From Apostichopus japonicus (Eukaryota > Echinodermata > Holothuroidea > Aspidochirotida > Stichopodidae), in the NCBI RefSeq assembly GCF_037975245.1, contig NC_092573.1:24645265-24709264 (forward strand): a DNA stretch of 64,000 nt. Direction: 5' to 3'. Shown piece by piece: positions 52,201 through 59,090 of this stretch; positions within the stretch are counted from its first letter, which is position 1, and every line of letters begins with the position of its first letter. The notes beneath the pieces were generated by a model. That model was not told the origin of the DNA. It made no database searches and worked only from the letters and a program-made list of their open reading frames with translations. Position numbers and translations under genes: made by a program.

Positions 52201-53162
52201 TGTTCTTGATATTGACAGCATACAAATTATGTAAAGAGGATTTGCTTTTGGAGGGAAAGGATATTGGTACAGTATCATCTCAACTAAGTAATAAATGACC
52301 TGAACCAACATAAGACACAGTTAACATCGACATAGTCTTTATCGTTTTCTATAATAACCACCAAAACAACCCACTCATCCTGATATTTGCATAAGAATCC
52401 ATACACAGTAGCTTTGTTGCAACCCCACTATAAAATGTATACAGTACTTAACTAATTGCACAGTTAAACATTCATAGGCTTAACCTTCAACTCATTTACT
52501 GAAACTCTTACTTTCATCATCAGAACTCATATATGCTATAAATATTTATAGAGAGAAGAAAATGAAGAAGAAAATTTCAAAATGTATTGAACAAATGATA
52601 TGAAAGAAAAGGAACAAACACAAGAAATAGGCAAAAAAGAAAGAAACAAGAATGGAAATAAGCCACACACAAACATTTCATACACTGTATCTAACTTATT
52701 CCTAAAGCAAGGAAGAATATGATCAGTAAGTACATATACAACATGTATGTACAGCACAACAACAACAACAGCAGAAGATGAACTGTCTTCCATTTTTCTT
52801 CTCTTTCTAATGTGTGTGTATGTGTGTGTGTGTGTGTGTACACCACATCAGTTTTACAAGGCAAGCTCTGCTCAATCGCGTCATAGAGATGGGGCACTCA
52901 AAGAAACCTACGTTTATGATGCTTACATTTCCAATCCATCGATATTAGGCCACAGGAGACTTATCAACGTAACACTTTCCCGTCAGACACCCTCTGCCTG
53001 CCTCTAATAGAAAGGGGGTGCACTTATAGAGAAAGGACAAGGAACTGAGATGAGAGAGGAGATGGAGAAATGGAAAGGGGGACGAGAGACTGAGAAATGT
53101 GCATCACTGATGCAAGACTTACCCTCTTGGTCAACCATCAAATGCTGCTCCTGCTCTGCCAT
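12742..53162 (-). CDS. HNRNPK: Heterogeneous nuclear ribonucleoprotein K, 13 coding exons
   Basis: Thirteen minus-strand exons join in phase with GT-AG borders to give a predicted 419-residue hnRNP K (human about 464). Coding segments: 53162-53123, 32673-32531, 25675-25619, 23439-23396, 19790-19712, 18956-18798, 18408-18280, 17880-17591, 17238-17211, 16945-16906, 16555-16509, 15639-15470, 12775-12742. Domain order: acidic N-terminus with a bipartite basic NLS (KR at 16-17, KKQR at 32-35), KH1 (about 51-121), poly-Q linker (125-139), KH2 (147-217), RGG/glycine-rich middle, KH3 (345-409), and the tail [11 protein letters not shown], which matches human SVKQYSGKFF. hnRNP K binds C-rich RNA and DNA and acts in splicing, transcription and translation. 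The vertebrate proline-rich SH3-binding segment is replaced by a 20-glycine run. Closest relatives are PCBPs, but the long middle region and the tail favour hnRNP K. Confidence 0.95.
12776..15469 (-). other. HNRNPK intron 12 outside mir-7
   Basis: 2.7-kb last intron. Besides the mir-7 hairpin it shows a T17-type homopolymer at 13978-13994 and a C-rich patch at 14852-14864. No coding signal is visible. Confidence 0.6.
14471..14545 (-). ncRNA. mir-7: mir-7 precursor hairpin in the last HNRNPK intron
   Basis: On the minus strand, 14540-14514 begins TGGAAGACTGGTGA, carrying the miR-7 seed GGAAGAC, and ends TGTTGTT. After a short loop (around 14513-14500) the 3' arm 14499-14476 starts CAAC, then A6, then TCACAGTC, matching the known star strand CAACAAATCACAGTC apart from extra A. 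The arms pair as GACUG/CAGUC, one bulged G, UGA/UCA, U6/A6, one bulged U, and GUUG/CAAC. A lower stem CGUCA/UGACG lies below a single bulge. Compared with the canonical mature sequence, position 10 is G instead of A and the U run is seven instead of four. mir-7 lies in hnRNP K introns in vertebrates and in Drosophila bancal, so the location is independent support. Likely co-transcribed with HNRNPK. Confidence 0.93.
15470..15639 (-). CDS. HNRNPK: HNRNPK exon 12: KH3 core
   Basis: Encodes residues 353-408: [47 protein letters not shown] and NAQYLLQL. It matches human [26 protein letters not shown]. The GXXG loop is GTRG rather than GKGG. It ends with AG of a split Ser codon at donor CTGAG|GTAGGT. 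Reading through this donor would stop at once (TAG), giving a protein ten residues shorter. Confidence 0.97.
16509..16555 (-). CDS. HNRNPK: HNRNPK exon 11: start of KH3
   Basis: Completes Gly and encodes [15 protein letters not shown] (residues 338-352); TQVTIPRD matches human TQVTIPKD, the first strand of KH3. Acceptor CTTGCAG|GTGAGA, donor GAGAC|GTGAGT. Confidence 0.95.
16906..16945 (-). CDS. HNRNPK: HNRNPK exon 10, 40-nt exon
   Basis: Encodes [13 protein letters not shown] plus one base of Gly. Acceptor GTTAACAG|GACACA, donor TGAAG|GTAATT. It lies in the linker between the Gly-rich region and KH3, where the human nuclear shuttling segment maps. Sequence identity to human here is too low to align with certainty. 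Confidence 0.85.
17211..17238 (-). CDS. HNRNPK: HNRNPK exon 9, 28-nt microexon
   Basis: Completes the Asn codon and encodes EQFDYSRDR. Acceptor TTTTACAG|CGAACA, donor GATAGG|GTGAGT. Both splice sites are strong and the phases fit exon 8 (phase 2) and exon 10 (phase 0). Microexons of this size often need dedicated splicing enhancers. Confidence 0.85.
17591..17880 (-). CDS. HNRNPK: HNRNPK exon 8: RGG and poly-glycine middle region
   Basis: Encodes residues 218-313 plus two bases of Asn. [13 protein letters not shown] matches human SPIKGRAQPYDPNFY. It then has [14 protein letters not shown], a PPVP patch, RRGGGRGPP and MRGGRQN (RGG-type sites likely methylated in this family), and 20 consecutive Gly followed by SRGPRRGM. 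The plus-strand open frames through 17506-17946 are mirror images of this GC-rich repeat. The human SH3-binding poly-proline is not present. Confidence 0.93.
18280..18408 (-). CDS. HNRNPK: HNRNPK exon 7: second half of KH2
   Basis: A 43-codon phase-0 exon (residues 175-217) with [18 protein letters not shown] and [14 protein letters not shown], aligned with human [20 protein letters not shown]. Acceptor TTCTTAG|AAATCA, donor CAAGAC|GTAAGC. Confidence 0.97.
18798..18956 (-). CDS. HNRNPK: HNRNPK exon 6: poly-Q linker and start of KH2
   Basis: A 53-codon phase-0 exon (residues 122-174). It opens with RRR, then eight Gln, Glu, six Gln, then [11 protein letters not shown], and continues into [20 protein letters not shown] and ELRE. 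The second part is KH2 (human [26 protein letters not shown]); the GXXG loop is GRAG. The glutamines use mixed CAG/CAA codons in two blocks. The human linker at this site has no poly-Q. Confidence 0.96.
19712..19790 (-). CDS. HNRNPK: HNRNPK exon 5: end of KH1
   Basis: It completes the split Arg, then encodes [19 protein letters not shown] and PFLKEGG (residues 96-121), matching human [25 protein letters not shown]. Acceptor CATATAG|TGTACT, donor GGAGGG|GTAAGC, ending in phase 0. Confidence 0.95.
19791..23395 (-). other. HNRNPK intron 4
   Basis: 3.6 kb. It contains a C12 run (21047-21060), an (AAAAT)n stretch at 21516-21543 and C-rich patches at 20080-20125 and 21850-21905. I see no coding sequence. 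Confidence 0.6.
23396..23439 (-). CDS. HNRNPK: HNRNPK exon 4, 44-nt exon of KH1
   Basis: This short exon was found by phase. Acceptor ACCACAG|TACAAT, donor GAGCG|GTATGT. It encodes [14 protein letters not shown] plus two bases of Arg, aligning with human YNASVSVPDSSGPER. Skipping it would shift the frame and reach TGA after nine codons of exon 5. The 50 nt upstream of its acceptor is strikingly C-rich in the transcript. Confidence 0.95.
23440..23500 (-). promoter_or_regulatory. C-rich 3' splice-site tract before HNRNPK exon 4
   Basis: In the transcript sense, the ~50 nt upstream of the exon 4 acceptor carries six CCC triplets (complements of GGG at 23448, 23452, 23458, 23468, 23472 and 23492) instead of the usual U-rich tract. 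C-rich polypyrimidine tracts are known targets of KH-domain poly(C)-binding proteins. Function here is inferred. Confidence 0.4.
23501..25618 (-). other. HNRNPK intron 3 remainder
   Basis: The first 200 bp is unusually GC-rich. Beyond that there is a GA-rich tract at 24753-24782 and AT-rich intron. A minus frame near 24080-24125 superficially resembles KH1 but lacks a usable acceptor phase. Confidence 0.55.
25619..25675 (-). CDS. HNRNPK: HNRNPK exon 3: KH1 GKGG loop
   Basis: A 57-nt phase-0 exon encoding [19 protein letters not shown] (residues 62-80). It contains the canonical GXXG RNA-binding loop (GKGG) and aligns with human NAGAVIGKGGKNIKALRTD. Acceptor ACAG|AACGCT, donor GAG|GTATAG. Confidence 0.97.
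25676..32530 (-). other. HNRNPK intron 2
   Basis: 6.9 kb. It holds G runs at 27147-27161, 30185-30195 and 30477-30492, a C run at 28453-28466, and (ATC)n at 32042-32066. There is a 221-codon plus-strand open frame at 29381-30046 without recognisable domains. No exon of HNRNPK was found inside. Confidence 0.55.
32042..32066. repeat. (ATC)n microsatellite
   Basis: About eight uninterrupted CAT/ATC trinucleotides in intron 2. Confidence 0.9.
32531..32673 (-). CDS. HNRNPK: HNRNPK exon 2: NLS and start of KH1
   Basis: Acceptor TTTGACAG|GAGCC, donor AGCCAG|GTTGGT. It encodes residues 15-61: [17 protein letters not shown], an acidic [14 protein letters not shown] stretch and [10 protein letters not shown]. 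The last is the first beta strand of KH1 (human VELRILLQSK). The two basic clusters, KR and KKQR, reproduce the bipartite nuclear signal of hnRNP K. Confidence 0.92.
34979..35110 (-). promoter_or_regulatory. CpG-dense island, possible alternative promoter or first exon
   Basis: About 12 CpGs in 130 bp inside an AT-rich intron, 2.3 kb upstream of HNRNPK exon 2 and flanked by (GA)n and (CT)n tracts. No donor with the phase and position expected for a coding first exon is obvious. Confidence 0.25.
35571..35612. repeat. G5A / G4A tandem tract, G-quadruplex candidate
   Basis: Four blocks of G5A followed by four of G4A on the plus strand. In the HNRNPK transcript this reads as C-rich CCCCUCCCC blocks. 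Confidence 0.9.
40122..40285. repeat. (TATG/TA/CA)n compound microsatellite
   Basis: TATG, TATA and CACA dinucleotide-like tracts run together. Open frames rich in Tyr, Ile and His over this block are artefacts of the repeat. Confidence 0.9.
48313..48339. repeat. (CA)n microsatellite
   Basis: Two short CA tracts separated by GT in intron 1. Confidence 0.85.
52811..52840. repeat. (TG)n microsatellite
   Basis: TG dinucleotides with one TA interruption in intron 1 near exon 1. Confidence 0.9.
53123..53162 (-). CDS. HNRNPK: HNRNPK exon 1 coding part (start codon)
   Basis: ATG at 53162-53160 in a strong context (AACATGG), encoding [13 protein letters not shown] plus one base of a Gly codon. The donor GAGG|GTAAGT is a near-perfect consensus and leaves phase 1, exactly what exon 2 needs. 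The frame stays open upstream without another ATG, so this is the first in-frame AUG. No other candidate start with the right phase was found, but the join across a 20-kb intron is an inference. Confidence 0.75.
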
Positions 53163-53249
53163 GTTGTATGAACCGTTGCCTTCCAGTGTAGCAGCAAAAG
53201 TCTTGTAACAGAGTACTTGTAAATCCCGATCACCTAGTGACGACAGCTT

Positions 53250-53320
53250 TAAAACCCACGATCTGCCGAGCTGAAGTTTAGGACGCACCTATTTATTGAG
53301 ATTGCACCCTCCAATAGCAA
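53250..53320 (-). promoter_or_regulatory. Candidate HNRNPK proximal promoter
   Basis: On the minus strand an ATTGG (inverted CCAAT, 53315-53311) is followed by a TATA-like AATAAATA (53298-53291) roughly 130 nt upstream of the ATG, which would place transcription start near 53265 and give a ~100-nt 5'UTR in exon 1. A noncoding upstream exon cannot be excluded, because a CpG-bearing stretch with another CCAAT lies at 53560-53740. Confidence 0.3.
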
Positions 53321-53925
53321 CCTGACACGGCGGGAGAGACGAGAAAAGAGAAAGAAGAAGAAGAACAGTCAATAATACAGAGCATCAGCAGCAGCATCCT
53401 CCTCGTCATCTTCACATACAAAAGAGAGCAGAGCTGAATATTGAATGAGGACGAAAGAGCAAACGTGAATATGTAATTAGAAGCCATAAGCTAGCGCCCA
53501 CACTCGTACAACACAATTCTACCACTGCTGTCCGTAACCTATGCACACTACTGGCTGGATCGTCTCCTCATTAACATCAGCCAATCGTACGTCTCCGAGC
53601 ACCCTGGTTGGTTAATAATCGACACAATGGAACGTGTGACTGAGTGAGAGAGAGAGTGTGTGCGCACTGCAGCAATCAATGGCTTGTCAAGCGGGTGCAG
53701 CCACCGCCGCAGCGGTCGGTCTTGTCAAGGTTAAGAATAAGAGCTTGGCTATCAATGACTCAGCAGAGTCAGGAAAGGAGTAATGATACAACGCAATTAT
53801 GCGTGCCTGGCTGTTTGTCACAGAGCTTGGATAAACAATGCCAGCAATGAGGAGCCTACAGTAGTAACAAATTCGCCAATGGCTGCATTGACAGGACGGG
53901 GGATTCTTTTTCTTTTTTTCTCTTT

Positions 53926-53926
53926 T

Positions 53927-53978
<52 letters not shown>

Positions 53979-53980
53979 TC
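53926..53980. repeat. (TTTC)n microsatellite
   Basis: About 13 perfect TTTC tetranucleotides upstream of HNRNPK. Confidence 0.95.
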
Positions 53981-54444
53981 AAAAGTTTGATATATATGCT
54001 AGTTTCCAAAAATCAATATTGAACTTGTGGAAGTAGCATGCTTCATTGACTGTTGAAATGAGTGAAATTATAAAGAGCCAGCTTCAACTAAAGAAGCATC
54101 AACGTTAATATCGATATCATAAAGTAACCTTTTTGGACCCAGTCGGGTGTGTGTTAATGTCCAAAATGAATGTGGTGTCACCTCCCAGGGTCACAGAAAA
54201 CCAAGTCAACTTGAAATCAAGGACATACTCCAGTTTCAATATTCTCTCTCTCTCTATCTCTTGTTGGTTTTAAAAGTGCTCCAAAGAAACTTTACCGTAC
54301 CTCTAGGCACAGAAGCTTTGTAACCATGGCTCAGAAATAACTTGGAATCAAATATTTATTAAATAAACAAAAGTTATTACAAAATCTTAAAATAATGACT
54401 TTGAAGTGTAACCAAGATGTAGTACAAACTATAGCAGTTCAAAG

Positions 54445-54530
54445 TACTATATATTTATATAAATATATATTTATATAGATATATATTTTGTATATAGATA
54501 TATATACTGTACATACAGTATATATATAAG
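54445..54530. repeat. (TA)n-rich tract
   Basis: Interrupted TATATA/TATATT repeats ending in TACTGTACATACAGTA. Confidence 0.85.
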
Positions 54531-54999
54531 ATATGCGGTTCCAGTTCTCATGACATGATAGAAGGCAAAATGCAAAATTGTTCTTTTCAAATATGAGGAT
54601 CAATTTTACAAGTAAACTTAACAATGTTATTTATACTCAAATTTGTATGTCAAAAACTTAACACAGTATGTTAGTGAACCATAAACATAACACCTGAAGA
54701 ATACAAACTGTTCATTAACGGTTCCCCTTGGTTCTAGTCTTAACAGTAGTTCATACAATAACATCAAAGTTACCTCTCAGTACAAGAAGGTACTACTGGT
54801 CTGTCCGTGTACACATTATAAAGGACCTTTATTCTGTTAGGCTTACACTATAGGCTTCAACTTTCTGCATAGAAATACATGCACTGGCTACCATTTGCAA
54901 TGTCAACAACTTGAAAATTATGTGTCCTCTTTGTAATTAAAAATACATTTGTGTGATTTCACACTGGTACATAAGCAGCAGCACTATGGATTAGCAAAT

Positions 55000-56724
55000 A
55001 CAATGAATAGTGTTCAACCGATTAACCTAATCGGAATCGGAATCGGTACGAATATTGCATAATCGGAACATAATCGGAATCGGTAAAAATTACGTGGAAT
55101 ACCAGTTATTTCATACCGATTATTCAAAAACATATGGAAGGTTAAAATATCATTATTCAAAAACATATGGAAGTTGAAAATATCAACTGATGTATTAGGT
55201 TTGTTCCTATACTACGAAATATTAAAATACGACACCCTCGATACTTCTTTCACAGTGTATACTTTCATCAATTTATGCTGCCAGGGTCACTGATTTTGCT
55301 TCCCTCGTGGTTAGTGACTTCAAATTTCTTGGCACAGTAGGCATAGCAGCAATACCAATTTCGGGAATTAACGAATGTGCTTGACAGGGTCGGAAATAAG
55401 CGGGAGCGATGTGCTACAAAGCCCTCCTAAAGCACAATTACGAGTGTGAAATAGAAATATAAGAAAATCGCCCTCGTTATATCAGGTGTCTGTGTAAAAT
55501 TAATTGTGACATGAGTTTGCTTTAGCTAGGAAAGTTGCAGCGCGAACCGCGCAAACAGTTTTCACATCCCGCATCAAATTTGAAGCAGTGCGGTAGGGTC
55601 GCGCACAATCCCCGAGAAGTTAACGTGGAAAATTACGGCATGCACGAAGCAATTTCAGTACCAGCGAAAATAACCTAAAATCCTCACAAATCTCCGACCA
55701 CATGGTAGCCTTACTTCACACTAAGTCAACTGCATGGAAATCTAACCTTGCCATCTGTTTATTCGCTCTAGTTGTGTCGCAAATAAAAAATAAAAATATC
55801 CACGGAAACTGCAATCTTCGACCACATGTTAGCCTAACAACCACACTAAGTCAATGAGAAATGAAGCCTAACCATCAGTTTGCCACAAAAAAAAAAAAAT
55901 GCGTAGCAAACTTTCAATTTGCTGGAAATCGGCATTTGTTTGGAAGGTACTGTAAGTGATATGTCTTATAGAGGGAATGTTATATTTTATTTTGGAGTAG
56001 TTTCTAGTTGTTATTATTTCTTTACATCAATCTGGTATTACATTTTAGAGTAATTTTAAACAAGTTACGATGGTACAATTTGCTTTTCAGTTTGATTGGC
56101 CTAAGCTTACATTTTCTAATTGAACCTGAATAGAGTTAAATAGGAAACGAATAGGTATGTTTAACTTGAAGTTCATAACATTTCTATTTGTTCATAAACA
56201 GTATAATATTGAAAATAAGTAGAAAATAATGTCGGAATGAAGGCAAAATGTCATTAAAATTTACACTTTGGTAAAGATTGAAGATGGATGGTTTGTCTGA
56301 GATACTTTTTGAGATGGATATTTTGAGTAACTATTCTTAGCCCATTTCAAGCCATTAACAGGTGACATTCACGTCGAGGTGGTTAGGCCATTCGCTTAGC
56401 ACAGCACTCACTAGGTAGGATGTCATATTTCCGTATTTTGGAAATTTAAAAAAAAAAAAACTTTTTTTTTCTTTCCGAGAAACTCCTGAGGTAATTTGGT
56501 ACATACAAAATGATACCTTAGAGCCTTGTATAACAACGAAGCAAAAGGAAACAGGGGAAAATCACAACAATTATTGTTTCTGTCAAACTTTATCGCCCAT
56601 TTCGTTTATACGGGATATTTTCTCATTTTCAAATAATAGGAATCGGAATCGGTACGATTATGGAAAAAATAATCGGTAATCGGTATTTTCTGTTGTGCAT
56701 AATCGGTTGAACACTAACGATGAA
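55000..56724. mobile_element. Non-autonomous hAT-type DNA transposon with target-site duplication
   Basis: A 1709-bp element (55008-56716) is bounded by perfect 17-bp terminal inverted repeats, TAGTGTTCAACCGATTA at the left and its reverse complement at the right. It is flanked by an 8-bp duplication with one mismatch (ACAATGAA at 55000-55007, ACGATGAA at 56717-56724). An 8-bp duplication and a TAGTG terminus fit the hAT superfamily. Subterminal arrays of AATCGG/TCGGTA hexamers lie at both ends (55029-55090 and 56640-56690), typical of transposase-binding repeats. Inside there is an imperfect tandem duplication (CGACCACATG... at 55696 and 55818). No open frame of useful length exists, so it cannot encode transposase. 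Confidence 0.88.
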
Positions 56725-58436
56725 CATACAGTGTGTATCATACAGTATGAATGATTAACTGTTTCAGTTTGCCTATAAGATAAATATTCTTTGCCTGTAG
56801 TAATGTGTATTCAAGAACAAAACTCTTGCATTCATTAATTCTGTCTCTGTCACTTATTGTTGCAACGTATAATTCACATACTAGACTTCCTCATGAAAAC
56901 TATGCAAAACTAGTTCCTTGAAATCTTTTGAATTTCATTTGAAGAAACAAACATCAAGCCAATTTGAAACTGTTAATTCTCCTTCACTCGAACTTGGTTG
57001 CATAATATTTGCATGTGTGGCCCTACTTTTTTTACCTTTCTGCTCTTCAGAAACAGGTAGCCTTGAGTTTGAATAAACTGTGGTTAGATGCTTAACCAAT
57101 TAGATACTTCTTCTACTAATCAAATATGCCTTACATGACGACCCATTTTGAGTCGGTGTGGTACTTTCGTCTGCCTAACCCACCTACCTAATACTCACAC
57201 AATTCCAATATCCTATACTCCTCAATCTACAGAAACAGTGATATTTAAACATTTGGTGGCCTACGAAATAATCAATTGTTCAAAATGTTCATTGCTGACA
57301 GTTTTTTGTCCCTGCACAAAATTCACCTTATTTTTTTACAAAAATGATATGAAAAAAACCATAACAATGCAGCTACAGTATTAAATTAGCATGACATGAC
57401 TCGCCACTTTTCAGAATTGAAGAAAAAGAATGAATTATTCACTATTTATATTTAGATTCATTTTGGTGCAAACATCTAAGGATAATGTTAAAATAACATA
57501 CTGTACATGTACAAGTGTAGTTAATCAAGATTGAAGACTCCATTGTGACTTATTTCTTCACTGATTTGGTAAAAATTAGCAACCAAATTTATGCAAAATG
57601 ACCATACAGTACACTACATAGTTTACACTATTCCTTTTATTTCTTTTAAATGCAAATTTTGTGAAAATGCCTGGTCATGTTTTTTACCAACTGTACATCA
57701 TTTTCAATTTGAACAATTAATTATCAAATCTGCCATTTTTCAGTGCCATGATATTTCAAATGTAGAACATCTGATATCTTAATTTGTAATAAAAAGAAGA
57801 AAAATTGTATTCCATTATAATTCTATTATATATATTCTAACCCTGACTGTCATTTAAAGTAGGGTACCATAAAATAGGTTGAAAGGAATTCCAGCAAAAG
57901 AGAGATGTAATCAATGAAAATTGCACTTAATGTAAAATGTTATCACGATCCAGGTGCAGCTCCTTTTTCTTGAATACAATTAATTTAACAACTGGGCGAT
58001 TTTAATGAATCGATAGTAAATTCTGCCATGGTAATGAGACGGGAGGGGGGGAGGGGGAATCCTGACAATGGTGTGTAAAGTGGCAAACAATGCTCCATTG
58101 TTTGCGGAGCACACTGGCCGGACATGTACCAGACGTCTTGCCATTTTATCCTGACACACTTTCGAATAAAATTCTTGGCGATGAATTCGATTAAGTTGAT
58201 TGTAATGAAACATACTCGTTGGTGTTTGTTTCTTAATGTAGACACCAACTACCATCCAGAATATTTAAGTTAGTTAAAATGATATAAATTGACCCACTTC
58301 TGGGTAAACCTAAATATCTGCCGCGAGTAACGTATTCTTGAATTACTTAAAGGGTACTGTATACTGGAAAATAACTCGTCCAAGGTTATGGTTGAGATAG
58401 ACGTGATGTATATGATGATCAATAAAAGATATTAAA
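56725..58436. other. Intergenic, possible conserved noncoding block at 57900-58260
   Basis: No gene seen. The part at 57940-58260 has dense homeodomain-like words (TTAATGAATCGATAG, AATTAATTT), an E-box CAGGTG and unbroken non-repetitive complexity, broken only by a G-rich patch at 58040-58058. Confidence 0.35.
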
Positions 58437-59090
58437 TGCCTACTTTATATCGATGCATGATGGTAAACTGAAGTGCTATATAGGAGGTAGCAATCTTTAC
58501 TACTATGATCAATACAAAATAATGCCAATTTATAGATGCATGATGGTAAACTGAAGTGCTATAGGAAATTAGGAGGTAGCAATCTTTACTACTATGATCA
58601 ATACAAAATAATGCCAACTTATCGATGCATGATGGTAAACTGAAGTGCTGTAGGAAATTAGGAGGTAGCAATCTTTACTACTATGATCAATACAAAATAA
58701 TGCCAACTTATCGATGCATGATGGTACACTGAAGTGCTATATAGGAGGTAGCAATCTTTACTACTATGATCAATACAAAATAATGCCAACTTATCGATGC
58801 ATGATGGTAAACTGAAGTGCTATATAAGAGGTAGCAATCTTTACTACTATGATCAATACAAAATAATGCCAACTTATCGATGCATGATGGTAAACTGAAG
58901 TTCTATAGGAAATTAGGAGGTAGCAATCTTTACTACTATGATCAATACAAAATAATGCCAACTTATCGATGCATGATGGTAAACTGAAGTTCTATAGGAA
59001 ATTAGGAGGTAGCAATCTTTACTACTATGATCAATACAAAATAATGCCAACTTATCGATGCATGATGGTAAACTGAAGTTCCATAGACCT
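58437..59090. repeat. Minisatellite, 83/89-bp units, eight copies
   Basis: Eight starts of GATGCATGATGGTA are seen at about 58452, 58535, 58623, 58712, 58795, 58878, 58967 and 59056. Units come in two lengths that differ by a six-base GGAAAT insertion (CTATATAGGAGG versus CTATAGGAAATTAGGAGG), giving 83- and 89-bp spacings. Copies are over 95% alike outside that site, so the array is recent or homogenised. Minus frames over it are repeat artefacts. Confidence 0.93.

Larger units (their letters stand above)
32674..53122 (-). other. HNRNPK intron 1, 20.4 kb
   Basis: Long AT-rich intron without recognised genes. It contains microsatellites, G/C homopolymer patches and three CpG-dense islands (34979-35110, 42001-42125, 49436-49600) that stand out from the background and may be regulatory or alternative first exons. 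Confidence 0.55.
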
